A stretch of 64,000 bases of DNA from positions 806,001 through 870,000 of the forward strand of contig REGP01000001.1 of NCBI GenBank assembly GCA_004134995.1, written 5' to 3'. The notes under the pieces are model-generated. The model saw nothing but the letters and a program-made list of their open reading frames with translations, was not told the DNA's origin and made no database searches. Within the stretch, counting starts at the first letter, position 1. The number at the start of each line of letters is the position of its first letter. The translations under genes and the position numbers were made by a program. This document shows, in pieces, positions 54,976 to 63,935 of the stretch. Origin of the DNA: Oxalobacteraceae bacterium CAVE-383 (GTDB taxonomy: Bacteria; Pseudomonadota; Gammaproteobacteria; Burkholderiales; Burkholderiaceae_D).

Positions 54976-55722
54976 CTAGCCATCGATATGCGCAATCAGC
55001 GGCAGGTGATCCGAGGCGATGCGCGCCAGGGCGCTCTTGTGCACTTCAACATGCAGCAGCCGTTGGCGCGGCCGGATCCAGATCCGGTCCAGCGCAAATA
55101 CCGGCCAGCGCGAGGGGAAAGTGCGGGGCGCCGGCGCGGCCTTGAAATGCGACACCAGCCAGCGCAGCGCGCGGCCCCAGACGAACCATTCGTTGACGTC
55201 GCCCATCAGCAGCACCGGCATGCGGTCGGTATCGAAGGCCTGCAGCAGGCGCCGGATCTGCTCGCGGCGCTCGGCCGGCCGCAAGCCCAGGTGCGTGGCC
55301 ACCACCCGCAGCGCGTTGCCGTGGCAATCGATATCGGCATCCAGCGCGCCGCGCGCCTCGCGGCCGCCGAAAGACAGATCGATGGCGCGCGCGGCCATGA
55401 TGGGATAGCGGCTCAGCACCGCGTTGCCGTAGCGTCCCTGCCCGTTGTTGGCGGTCGGTCCTTCGACCACATGAAAACCGGTCGCGTCGCGCAGCAGCGC
55501 CAGCACATCGCCGCTGCCATTGCCGCCGCCCAGCGGCACTTCCTGCAGCGCGATCACATCGGCCTCGATTTCCTGCAGCACCGCGGCGATGCGGTCCGGC
55601 GCAAAGCGGCCGTCGACGCCGACCGCGCCATGGATGTTGTAGGTGGCCACTGTCAGCGGCCAGGGGCTGCGGGCGGGATCGAGCAGGGCGGCGGGCGGAT
55701 TGATTGAATGCATCGGCTTCAT
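54976..55722 (-). CDS. Endonuclease/exonuclease/phosphatase family protein
   Basis: A 248-residue Mg2+-dependent phosphodiesterase fold: TYNIHGAVGVDG, ALQEVPLGG (metal Glu), NAVLSRYP, LLMGDVNEW and the C-terminal SDHLPLIAHI with catalytic Asp-His. Members cleave DNA, inositol phosphates or phospholipid headgroups. The ATG overlaps the stop of the PLD-VTT gene (ATGA), a pairing often seen with cardiolipin-synthase-like genes, so a lipid role is plausible. Confidence 0.87.
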   Translation of the reverse strand: MKPMHSINPPAALLDPARSPWPLTVATYNIHGAVGVDGRFAPDRIAAVLQEIEADVIALQEVPLGGGNGSGDVLALLRDATGFHVVEGPTANNGQGRYGNAVLSRYPIMAARAIDLSFGGREARGALDADIDCHGNALRVVATHLGLRPAERREQIRRLLQAFDTDRMPVLLMGDVNEWFVWGRALRWLVSHFKAAPAPRTFPSRWPVFALDRIWIRPRQRLLHVEVHKSALARIASDHLPLIAHIDG

Positions 55723-57905
55723 CGGACGCCTGCGGTTTTCAGCAGCCGCTGCAGGCCGAGCGCCAATCCGATCAGCAGCAGGGCGACCAGCGCCACCACG
55801 CCGGCCGCCGCCAGGCTGGGATGGCGCACCGCCTCGGCCAGGTTATGCGAAAAGATCACCGTGAGGATAATGCCGGGCGCCATGCCGAGCAGGGTGCCGA
55901 TCAGGTAATCGCGCATCTGCAATTGCGAGGCGCCCGCCATGACATTGACCACGGCAAATGGCGCGATCGGCAGCAATCGCAATACCGTCATGGCCATGAT
56001 GCCGCGCTTGGCGACACGCTGGCTGAGCCGGTTGATGCGGTGCCCCAGCAACTGCCGCAGCGTCTCGCGGCCGAGCCAGGCGCCCAGGAGGAAACCGGAC
56101 GCGGCGCACAGCATGGTGCCGAACAGCGAATAGATTGCGCCGTAGAATGGCCCGAACACGACGCCGCTGACGGCGATCAGCAGCGTCACCGGCACCATCA
56201 GCATGCCGGCGATCACAAACGCCCCGACCACGATCAGCGGCGTGAAAGGCATGGCCTCCAGGCTGCGCGCAAACGACACCAGCGACGCCAGATTGATCCA
56301 ATCATGTAATGGCGTGAAACGCCAGGCCAGCGCGATCGACGCCAGCGCGACCGCCAGCAGGCCGAGCCCGACCAGCCGCCGCGGCGCCGGCTTGCGCGCT
56401 TCGTCCGGCACGATCTGCACGAATTGCGCGACCAGTTCGTCGGCGTCGATCGGGCGCTCGGCGTCGAATACCGTGCGCTCCGGCGCCAGCGTTTCGAATT
56501 CCGGATTCGGTTCCGGATCCAGCGGCTGCAAGGTGCGCCCTGCGCCATGCAAATCCGCCGCGGCCGCGTGCAGGCCGCCGCATTGCGCGATGCGTTCGGC
56601 CACTGCGGCCTGCGTAACGTCCAGATGCTCGGCCAGCAGGCGGTTGCGCATCAGGGCAATGGCCTCCCGGATACGGGCCTGCTGCGCCTCGTCACCCTGG
56701 CCGCGGGCTTCGATCGCCAGGTTGCATTCGGTATCGAAGGCCATCGAGCGGTTGCTCATATTGGCCGAGCCGACGCAAAACAGATCGTCGTCGGCGGCGA
56801 AGACCTTGCTGTGCACGTTCAGGCAGCCTTGCGCCAGATCCGGCAGGTGCGGGCAATACATGCGGTAGCGCCGATGCCGGTCGGCCGCTTTCAGGCGCTG
56901 GTGAATGCGCGCGCGCAGTCCGCCCATGGTGATCTGCTCCAGCCAGCCGCTCTGCGTGCGCGGCGAAATCACCATCACTTCGGGCGCGTCGGCGTCGTGC
57001 AGGCGGGCGCTCAGGGCGTTGCAAAGCACGTTCGAGGTGAAGTACTGGTTCTCGAAAAACAGATGCCGGCGCGCATGGGCGATCGCATCCACATACAACT
57101 GCCGTATTTCATAAATGCCGGAAGCGCCCTGGTAGGCCGGCGCGGTGCGGGCGATGGCGATATCGAAATCGCGCAGATCCGGTTCGCAATCCGGCGGCCA
57201 GGGATGGGAGGAGGCGTCGGCCGACGGCAGCGTATCCGGGGAATCCGGCGGCTCCGACTTGCCGCCGGCGTCGCGCCAGCGGCGTCGCGCCAGTTCGCCG
57301 AGGGCGGCCGCGGCGTCGCCGTCGAGCATGGCGTGCACGTCATGGAACGGCGGATAAAGCGTGCCGAGCGGATCGCGCCGCAGCGGATTGTCGCGGGCAT
57401 GTTCCGGCGTATCCCAGCGCGAACGCGCCAGATCGATGCCGCCGACGAAGGCCAGCGCATCGTCGATCACGACCACCTTCTGATGATGCGATGCGCCCGC
57501 CGGATGCCTGGCGTCCATGCGATAGCTGAGCCGGCGCTGCTTGCGCCATTCCGATTTGTAGACCGGCAGCCATTCGCGCTCCAGCGCGTACAGCATGGCG
57601 AAATCCCAGTTCAGCATATACACATGCAATTGCGGACGCGCCGCGACCACCGCATGCAGGAAATCCCCGAGCGGCGCCGGAAAGCCGTCGCCGCCGCCGT
57701 CCTCGAGGCCGGGCGCGAGCAGCATGCGGCTGTCGATATCCCAGCCCAGGATGAATATGCTGCGCTGCGCGCGGAGAATGGCGCGGCGCAAGGCGCTGAA
57801 ATAGGCATCGGCATCGATCAGCAGCTTGAAGCGCTGCGTGCGTTCAATGCGCCAGCAATTGCGGCCCGGTTCCAGTATTGCGGCCCGGCCTGGTTCTGCC
57901 TGCAT
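55719..57905 (-). CDS. Phospholipase D-like protein fused to a VTT/DedA domain
   Basis: A 728-residue fusion. Two HKD motifs, His141-x-Lys143-x4-Asp148 and His365-x-Lys367-x4-Asp372 followed by GSANMSNRS, make a complete PLD catalytic pair (cardiolipin synthase or phospholipase D activity). The C-terminal ~220 residues hold six hydrophobic segments of the VTT/SNARE-associated (DedA) type, including LRLLPIAPFAVVNVMAG, which may move or bind lipids in the inner membrane. ATG 57905 has GGGAG upstream. Confidence 0.9.
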   Translation of the reverse strand: MQAEPGRAAILEPGRNCWRIERTQRFKLLIDADAYFSALRRAILRAQRSIFILGWDIDSRMLLAPGLEDGGGDGFPAPLGDFLHAVVAARPQLHVYMLNWDFAMLYALEREWLPVYKSEWRKQRRLSYRMDARHPAGASHHQKVVVIDDALAFVGGIDLARSRWDTPEHARDNPLRRDPLGTLYPPFHDVHAMLDGDAAAALGELARRRWRDAGGKSEPPDSPDTLPSADASSHPWPPDCEPDLRDFDIAIARTAPAYQGASGIYEIRQLYVDAIAHARRHLFFENQYFTSNVLCNALSARLHDADAPEVMVISPRTQSGWLEQITMGGLRARIHQRLKAADRHRRYRMYCPHLPDLAQGCLNVHSKVFAADDDLFCVGSANMSNRSMAFDTECNLAIEARGQGDEAQQARIREAIALMRNRLLAEHLDVTQAAVAERIAQCGGLHAAAADLHGAGRTLQPLDPEPNPEFETLAPERTVFDAERPIDADELVAQFVQIVPDEARKPAPRRLVGLGLLAVALASIALAWRFTPLHDWINLASLVSFARSLEAMPFTPLIVVGAFVIAGMLMVPVTLLIAVSGVVFGPFYGAIYSLFGTMLCAASGFLLGAWLGRETLRQLLGHRINRLSQRVAKRGIMAMTVLRLLPIAPFAVVNVMAGASQLQMRDYLIGTLLGMAPGIILTVIFSHNLAEAVRHPSLAAAGVVALVALLLIGLALGLQRLLKTAGVR

Positions 57906-58026
57906 GCGCGGTAACTCCCATGTTGATAGCGTCGAATGCCGTTTCGATGAGGCCGGCCGGCAAAGGTTTCTTCACGGGCGCGGATATGGGCGTCAGTTTT
58001 TCACTGACAAGCATGACGGCGCGGCA

Positions 58027-58070
58027 GGACGCGATAAGGAAGAAATAAGGACGCAATAAGGACGCAATAA
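58027..58070. repeat. Four tandem 11-bp units upstream of chrA
   Basis: GGACGCGATAA, GGAAGAAATAA and two GGACGCAATAA units sit in phase in the 285-nt gap before the chromate transporter genes. Helical-turn spacing would suit repeated protein binding. Confidence 0.7.
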
Positions 58071-58190
58071 ACAAATGGATATATGTCATATGGATATTAG
58101 AGGGGCTGGCCGCCGGAAAACCGCTAAAATGCCGCCTGAAAGCCAGCAGAACAAGACCAAAAGACCACCCGCAGCGACGAGACACGATCC

Positions 58191-58973
58191 ATGAGCCAAT
58201 TTCCCACGCCGCCGGCGCCCGCCGCGCATCCCGAGCGACAGCCGCAGCCACAGTCACAGTCACAGTCACAGCCCCAGGCTTTGAACCAGACCCGCAAGCC
58301 GCCGCTTCCCGCGAAATCCGATGCCGAGATCGAAGCGATCATGGCGGTGGGCGAGGGCAAGAACATCCCCGAGGTCAGCCTCGGCGAGCTGTTCGTTACC
58401 TTCGCGGCATTGGGTTCGGTCACCTTCGGCGGCATGTGGGCGGCATCGCAGAAAATCGAGGAAGTGCTGGTCCGGAACAAGGGCTGGCTGACCGAGGAAG
58501 TGCAGCAGACCCTGATGATCGCCGCCACGGTGATTCCGTCGCCCAAATTCCTGTCCTTCGGCGGCCTGGTCGGCTACCGGCTGCGCGGCTGGGCCGGCAG
58601 CGTGATCGCGGTGCTGGCGCTGGTGACGCCGGGCGCGCTGCTGGTGCTGGCCGGCGCCGCGCTGCTCAATCCGGATACCGTCGGCGGGGCGCTGGTGCCG
58701 ATCAACCGCACGGTTGAAATCGGCGTGATCGGCCTGCTGTTCGGCAATGCCTGGCACCAGATCAAAAGCGCCAAGGTCGACCGGCGCAACAAGACGCTGG
58801 GCGTGATGCTGACCTTGGCGGTGCTGGGCGCTTCGATCGCCGGGGTGCCGATGCTGGCCGCGGCCGGCGTCGGATTGCTGCTCGGCTCGCTGGTGCTGCG
58901 CGGCGAACGCACCAACAGCAGGGCATTGAAGCCGAAGGCCGATATCGATATCGATGCCGGGGCCGCCAAATGA
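58191..58973 (+). CDS. chrA: Chromate transporter, first half (short-chain CHR)
   Basis: A 260-residue inner-membrane protein, one of the two halves of a split ChrA. The CHR motif region FVTFAALGSVTFGGMW and IPSPKFLSFGGLVGYR is present. About 45 N-terminal residues are Pro/Gln-rich, with a QSQSQSQ slippage-prone tract. Short CHR proteins act as pairs to export chromate or exchange it for sulfate. It overlaps the second half by 4 nt (ATGA). Confidence 0.86.
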   Translation: MSQFPTPPAPAAHPERQPQPQSQSQSQPQALNQTRKPPLPAKSDAEIEAIMAVGEGKNIPEVSLGELFVTFAALGSVTFGGMWAASQKIEEVLVRNKGWLTEEVQQTLMIAATVIPSPKFLSFGGLVGYRLRGWAGSVIAVLALVTPGALLVLAGAALLNPDTVGGALVPINRTVEIGVIGLLFGNAWHQIKSAKVDRRNKTLGVMLTLAVLGASIAGVPMLAAAGVGLLLGSLVLRGERTNSRALKPKADIDIDAGAAK

Positions 58974-59554
58974 ATCCCGAATCGATCTGGAACGCAGTCG
59001 CGGCGTCGTTCATCGGCGCCGGCCCGCACGCGGTCAGCCTGACGCAGATTTTTGTCGTCATTTTCCTCAGCAGCCTGTTCGCCGTCGGCGGCGGCAACGG
59101 TTCGGCCGCGGTGATCCAGGACCGCTGGGTCGGTCACGGCCTGCTCGATTCCGGCCTGTTCGCCTGGTCGATCGCGCTGAGTTACCTGAGCCCCGGCCCC
59201 AAATGCGGCTTCCTGGCCGCCGTCGGCTATTACATGTACGGCGTGCCGGGCGCCTGCGCCGCGATGCTGGGCATTATCCTGCCCACCTGCATCGGTTCGG
59301 CCGCGGTTTCGTATGCGTTCAGCAAAATCGAGCCGGTGATCAAATTCATCGCCTTGCCGGCCTGCTTCGTGGTCGCCGGCATGCTCGGCTTCACGGCCTG
59401 GGACATGGGCGCGCCGCTGCATCTGAACGCAATTGAAATTGCCGGCGTGGCGGTGGTCGCGGTGCTGATCGGCTGGCGCAATATGGACCCGCTGATCGTG
59501 ATTCTCGGATCGGCCGCCATCGGGGTGGGGTGGTGGTTTGTGCAGCCGATTTAA
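58970..59554 (+). CDS. chrA: Chromate transporter, second half (short-chain CHR)
   Basis: A 194-residue partner with the second CHR signature (FAVGGGNGSAAVIQDRWV and LSPGPKCGFLAAVGYYMYG). The two proteins would assemble as an antiparallel pair. Its stop overlaps the 3' end of the convergent HepT remnant by 4 nt. Confidence 0.86.
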   Translation: MNPESIWNAVAASFIGAGPHAVSLTQIFVVIFLSSLFAVGGGNGSAAVIQDRWVGHGLLDSGLFAWSIALSYLSPGPKCGFLAAVGYYMYGVPGACAAMLGIILPTCIGSAAVSYAFSKIEPVIKFIALPACFVVAGMLGFTAWDMGAPLHLNAIEIAGVAVVAVLIGWRNMDPLIVILGSAAIGVGWWFVQPI

Positions 59555-59864
59555 GCGGCAGCGGCTTGTTGCACGGCAGGTAATTGCTTTAATAATGCCG
59601 TCAGTGCCGTTTGTACGGTGTCCCACACAACATCGAGATTGATGTCGAAATAGCCATGGGCGATGCGGTTGCGCATGCCGCGCATGCTGCGCCATGGCAC
59701 TTGCGCGTGTGCCTGGGTGAACTCGGCATAGCCATCCATTACCTTCGTGGCGGCTTCGCCGACGATGATGAGGCTCATGATGATGGCCTGCTGCGTGCGT
59801 TTGTCTTTCAGGAAATCGTCTTTGCCCAAGCCGTTCGCGAATCGGGCAGGCGGTTCTCGCTCAT
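59551..59864 (-). pseudogene. hepT: HepT toxin remnant (HEPN, DUF86), internal deletion
   Basis: The HEPN RNase of the HepT/MntA system, with the catalytic R-x4-H motif RNRIAH still present near its C-terminus. The expected start ATG at 59864 overlaps the MntA stop (ATGA) and encodes MSENRLPD, then the frame shifts and stops. The main frame resumes at GLGKDDFLKDKRTQQ, so about 20 codons of the usual N-terminal helix are missing. Translation could only start at a TTG (59829), giving a 92-residue truncation. I judge the toxin inactive. Confidence 0.72.
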
Positions 59865-60151
59865 ACCGGCCGGGCTTCCGCCAGCACTTTGGCCCTGAAC
59901 TTGAGCGGCAAATCGGCCGGCGTCAGCAACTCAACGCGGATACCCAGCAACGATTCCAGCTCATCTTGCAAACCGCCCAGATCGAAGAGGGTAGCGCCGG
60001 GCAGCGCATCAACCAGCAGATCGAGATCGCTGCCGTCCTGGTCGGTGCCGCGCAGCACCGAGCCGAAGACGCGCGGATTCGCCGCGCGAAAGCGGCTTGC
60101 CGCTTCACGGACAGCACTTCGCTTGAGAGCAAGTACGAGTGAGGGTCGCAT
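59861..60151 (-). CDS. mntA: MntA-type nucleotidyltransferase antitoxin
   Basis: A 96-residue minimal nucleotidyltransferase with the motif FGSVLRGTDQDGSDLDLLVD (GSx10 DxD type). MntA AMPylates the HepT toxin to inactivate it. ATG 60151 follows AGGTG; the open frame to 60211 is leader. It is intact, although its partner is broken. Confidence 0.86.
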   Translation of the reverse strand: MRPSLVLALKRSAVREAASRFRAANPRVFGSVLRGTDQDGSDLDLLVDALPGATLFDLGGLQDELESLLGIRVELLTPADLPLKFRAKVLAEARPV

Positions 60152-60457
60152 GGAGCACCTTTCCGATATCGAAACTCGTTGAAATGTATGCGATTGAGAA
60201 TAACACTTCAAGAACTATTTTTGAGATGGATTTAACTCTTGGCACGGCGATCCGCTATTCCATGAAGATGTAATTCCGCATCTTCAATTCCTTGCATACA
60301 CTGCAGTCCTGAAGGCGAGTCACGCCAAAGGAGCTGCAGAATGCCAAAACCTGTTCGGAAAATCGCCATTATTGTTGACGCAGGCGTCGCGCGCTCGCGT
60401 ATTATTGCAGGCAAGCAGTCATGAAATCCAAGAGGACATCCTTGGGGAAGCTTGAAT

Positions 60458-61177
60458 ATGTCCTCAACGAAACGACATTGCCTGGAGCTTGCCGTGATCA
60501 AACCGACACTTCCGATCCTGATGGGCTTCAACGGCGGTTTCGTCGATACCGCCGGTTTCCTGGCGCTGCACGGGCTGTTCACGGCCCATGTCACGGGCAA
60601 CTTCGTCACGCTCGGCGCGGCGCTGGTGCTGGGCACTTCCGGCATCGTCGCCAAGCTGCTGGCGCTGCCGGTGTTTTGCGCGGTCATCGTGGTGACCCGC
60701 ATGATCGGCTTCTCGCTGCCGGGCCTGGGCCTGCCGGTATTGCGCACCATGCTGACAGTGAAATTGCTGCTGCTGATTCTCGGCGCCTTCCTGGCGGTCT
60801 GCTACGGTCCTTTTCCCGAAGGCGATTCCCTGCCGGCGGTCGTCACCGGCATGGTGCTGGTTTCGGCGATGGCCATCCAGAATGCGGCCCAGCGCATCCA
60901 TCTGGGCAACTCGCCGCCGACCACCATCATGACCGGCACCACCACCCAGATCATGATCGACATCGGCGATGTCCTGCATACCCGCGCCACTTCGCCCGAA
61001 GCCAGGGCCGCCGTGCATGCGCGCCTCAAAAAGATGTCCGCCGCCGTTTTTGTTTTTGCGCTGGGCTGCGCCGCCGGCGCGCTGGTGTATTCGCAACTTC
61101 ACATCTGGAGTTTCGTGATTCCGCCGCTGCTCGCGGCGCCCACGCTGTTCATGCAGGAAGCCAGGGACTCGGCCTGA
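60458..61177 (+). CDS. DUF1275 (YoaK) membrane protein
   Basis: A 239-residue inner-membrane protein with six hydrophobic segments. The DUF1275 signatures GFNGGFVDTAGFLALHGLFTAHVTGNF and ATQNAxxR-like AIQNAAQRIHL are visible. Function unknown. ATG 60458 has GGGGAAG upstream; a TTG two codons earlier is possible. Confidence 0.87.
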   Translation: MSSTKRHCLELAVIKPTLPILMGFNGGFVDTAGFLALHGLFTAHVTGNFVTLGAALVLGTSGIVAKLLALPVFCAVIVVTRMIGFSLPGLGLPVLRTMLTVKLLLLILGAFLAVCYGPFPEGDSLPAVVTGMVLVSAMAIQNAAQRIHLGNSPPTTIMTGTTTQIMIDIGDVLHTRATSPEARAAVHARLKKMSAAVFVFALGCAAGALVYSQLHIWSFVIPPLLAAPTLFMQEARDSA

Positions 61178-61266
61178 GAGCACGGCAATCCGGCGTGACG
61201 GCAACGCAGTTTCTCCATTGAACTACCCCATTGAACGACCCCACCCCACCAAAAGGACGAATAATC

Positions 61267-61953
61267 ATGGCTAATCCCAAACTCGAAGTATTGACACCCC
61301 AGAATTGCCAGCTGATCTTCATCGATCACCAGCCGCAAATGGCGTTCGGCGTGCAGTCGATGGACCGCCAGGCAATGAAAAACAATGTGGTCGGCCTGGC
61401 CAAGGCAGCCAGCATTTTCAAGATCCCGACCACCATCACCACGGTGGAAAGCACGGCTTTTTCCGGCTACACCTATCCTGAGCTGCTGAATGTCTTTCCG
61501 GGCCAGAAAGTGCTGGAACGCAGTTCCATGAACTCCTGGGACGACCAGAAGGTACGCGATGCGCTGGCCGCGAACGGACGCAAGAAGGTGGTGGTTGCGG
61601 GGCTCTGGACTGAAGTCTGCAACAACACCTTTTCGCTGTGTGCGATGGACGAGGGCGGCTATGAAATCTATATGGTGGCCGATGCCTCCGGCGGCACGTC
61701 GAAGGAAGCGCACGATTTTGCGATGCAGCGCATGATCCAGGCCGGCGTGGTGCCGGTGACCTGGCAGCAGGTGCTGCTGGAATGGCAGCGCGACTGGGCG
61801 CGCCGGGAAACCTACGATGCGGTGATGGCGCTGGTCAGGGAACATTCCGGCGCCTACGGCATGGGTGTCGATTACGCCTACACCATGGTGCACAAGGCGC
61901 CGCAACGCAACACAACGCCTTACGAAATCGCGCCTGCCGTTCCGGCACGTTAA
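61267..61953 (+). CDS. Isochorismatase-family hydrolase (YcaC-like)
   Basis: A 228-residue cysteine hydrolase with Asp20 (FIDHQPQ) and Cys118 (LWTEVC), the positions used by YcaC-type enzymes; a basic residue at Lys81/Arg85 should complete the triad. The family hydrolyses amides or vinyl ethers; YcaC itself has no firm substrate. ATG 61267 follows AAAGGA. It lies 13 nt upstream of the amidohydrolase gene, so the two probably form an operon. Confidence 0.87.
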   Translation: MANPKLEVLTPQNCQLIFIDHQPQMAFGVQSMDRQAMKNNVVGLAKAASIFKIPTTITTVESTAFSGYTYPELLNVFPGQKVLERSSMNSWDDQKVRDALAANGRKKVVVAGLWTEVCNNTFSLCAMDEGGYEIYMVADASGGTSKEAHDFAMQRMIQAGVVPVTWQQVLLEWQRDWARRETYDAVMALVREHSGAYGMGVDYAYTMVHKAPQRNTTPYEIAPAVPAR

Positions 61954-61966
61954 CAGGAGTTTTGCC

Positions 61967-63871
61967 ATGTCTTCCAGCCTCAAACCCGATCTTATTCTGA
62001 CGAACGGCCGTTTTACCACGCTCGACCGATCCAATCCCGAAGCGGAAGCCGTCGCCGTCGCCGGCGGCAAGTTCATTGCGGTCGGCACGCGGCAGGAAGT
62101 CATGGCGCTGGCCGGGCCCGGCGCGGATGTCGAGGTCATCGATCTGAAGGGGCGGCGCGCCATCCCCGGACTGATCGACAGCCATATGCACATCATCCGC
62201 GGCGGCCTGAACTACAACATGGAATTGCGCTGGGACGGCGTGCGTTCGCTGGCCGACGCGATGCGCATGCTCAAGGAACAGGTGGCGCGCACGCCCGCGC
62301 CGCAATGGGTGCGCGTGGTCGGCGGCTTCACCGAACATCAGTTCGCCGAAAAGCGCCTGCCGACCATCGAGGAACTGAACGCGGCCGCGCCCGATACGCC
62401 GGTGTTCATCCTGCACCTGTACGACCGCGCGCTGCTCAATGCGGCGGCGCTGCGCACCGTCGGCTATACCAGGGACACGCCGAATCCGCCGGGCGGCGAG
62501 ATCATCCGCGACGGGCACGGCAATCCGACCGGCATGCTGCTGGCAAAGCCGAACGCCACGATCCTGTACGCGACGCTGGCCAAAGGCCCCAAGCTGCCGA
62601 TCGAATACCAGAAAAATTCCACGCGGCATTTCATGCGCGAAGTGAACCGGCTCGGCGTGACCGGCGTGATCGACGCGGGCGGCGGTTTCCAGAATTATCC
62701 GGACGACTATCAGATCATCGAAGACCTGCATGCCGAAGGGCAACTCACCATCCGGCTGGCCTACAACCTGTTTACGCAGAAGCCGAAGGAAGAACTCAAC
62801 GATTTCAAATCATGGGCCGGCAAGGTAACGCCGGGACAGGGCGACGATCTGTACCGTCACAACGGCGCGGGCGAAATGCTGGTCTACAGCGCCGCCGATT
62901 TCGAGGACTTCCGGGTCGAGCGGCCGGAGATGCCGCCGAACATGGAAGCCGATCTGGAGCCGGTGATCCGGCTGCTGGTGGAAAAGCGCTGGCCGTGGCG
63001 GCTGCATGCGACTTACGACCAGACCATTTCGCGCGCGCTGGATGTCTATGAGAAGGTGGCGCGCGACATGCCGTTCGAGAACCTGCACTGGTTTTTCGAT
63101 CACGCCGAAACCATCTCCGACCGCAATATCGACCGCATCGCGGCGCTGGGCGGCGGCATCGCGGTCCAGCACCGGATGGCGTTCCAGGGCGAGGATTTTG
63201 TCGAACGCTATGGCGCCGGCGCCGCCGAACGCACGCCGCCGGTCAAGCGCATGCTGGAAAAGGGCGTCAAGGTCGGCGCCGGCACCGATGCGACGCGCGT
63301 GGCTTCCTATAACCCCTGGGTGTCGCTGTCGTGGCTGGTCACCGGCAAGACGCTGGGCGGGCTGGCGCTTTATCCGCAGGCCAATCTGCTCGACCGCGAT
63401 ACCGCATTGCGGCTGTGGACCGAGGCCAATACCTGGTTTTCCAACGAAGAAGGCAAGAAAGGCCAGATCAAGGTAGGGCAATTGGCCGACCTTGCCGTGC
63501 TTTCCAACGATTATTTCAGCGCCCGCGAGGACGAAATCCAGGACATCACATCGGTGCTGACCGTGCTGGGCGGCGAAGTGGTGTACGGCGACGGCGAATA
63601 CGGCAATCTGGCGCCGCCGCTGCCGCCGGCCATGCCGGACTGGTCGCCGGTGCGCAGCTACGGCGGCTACCAGGCGCGTCCGCCCCTGAGCAAAAGCGCC
63701 GCGGCCGCTGCTGATTCTGCCGCCAAGGCGAAAATGGCGGCCTTGTGCAGTTGCGCCACTGCCTGCGGCGTGCACGGCCATGGCCACGCCGCGGCCTGGG
63801 CATCGAAGGCGCCGGTCTCGGATGAAAGCACATTCTGGGGCGCATTGGGATGTTCTTGCTGGGCTTTCTGA
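61967..63871 (+). CDS. Amidohydrolase (YtcJ-like) with Cys/His-rich tail
   Basis: A 634-residue metal-dependent hydrolase of the amidohydrolase superfamily, YtcJ branch. His73-x-His75 (SHMHI), the later catalytic stretch HWFFDHAETIS and GTDATRVASYNPW are visible. The last ~45 residues are unusual: CSC..C (594, 596, 600), HGHGH, and a final CSC near 629-631, a possible metal-binding or maturation tail absent from typical YtcJ proteins. ATG 61967 follows CAGGAG. Confidence 0.87.
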   Translation: MSSSLKPDLILTNGRFTTLDRSNPEAEAVAVAGGKFIAVGTRQEVMALAGPGADVEVIDLKGRRAIPGLIDSHMHIIRGGLNYNMELRWDGVRSLADAMRMLKEQVARTPAPQWVRVVGGFTEHQFAEKRLPTIEELNAAAPDTPVFILHLYDRALLNAAALRTVGYTRDTPNPPGGEIIRDGHGNPTGMLLAKPNATILYATLAKGPKLPIEYQKNSTRHFMREVNRLGVTGVIDAGGGFQNYPDDYQIIEDLHAEGQLTIRLAYNLFTQKPKEELNDFKSWAGKVTPGQGDDLYRHNGAGEMLVYSAADFEDFRVERPEMPPNMEADLEPVIRLLVEKRWPWRLHATYDQTISRALDVYEKVARDMPFENLHWFFDHAETISDRNIDRIAALGGGIAVQHRMAFQGEDFVERYGAGAAERTPPVKRMLEKGVKVGAGTDATRVASYNPWVSLSWLVTGKTLGGLALYPQANLLDRDTALRLWTEANTWFSNEEGKKGQIKVGQLADLAVLSNDYFSAREDEIQDITSVLTVLGGEVVYGDGEYGNLAPPLPPAMPDWSPVRSYGGYQARPPLSKSAAAAADSAAKAKMAALCSCATACGVHGHGHAAAWASKAPVSDESTFWGALGCSCWAF

Positions 63872-63935
63872 ATGGCTTTCTCAAAAGCGCTTCTTGTGGC
63901 TTAATCATTGAATTCAATAAACCCGGGAGAACGCA

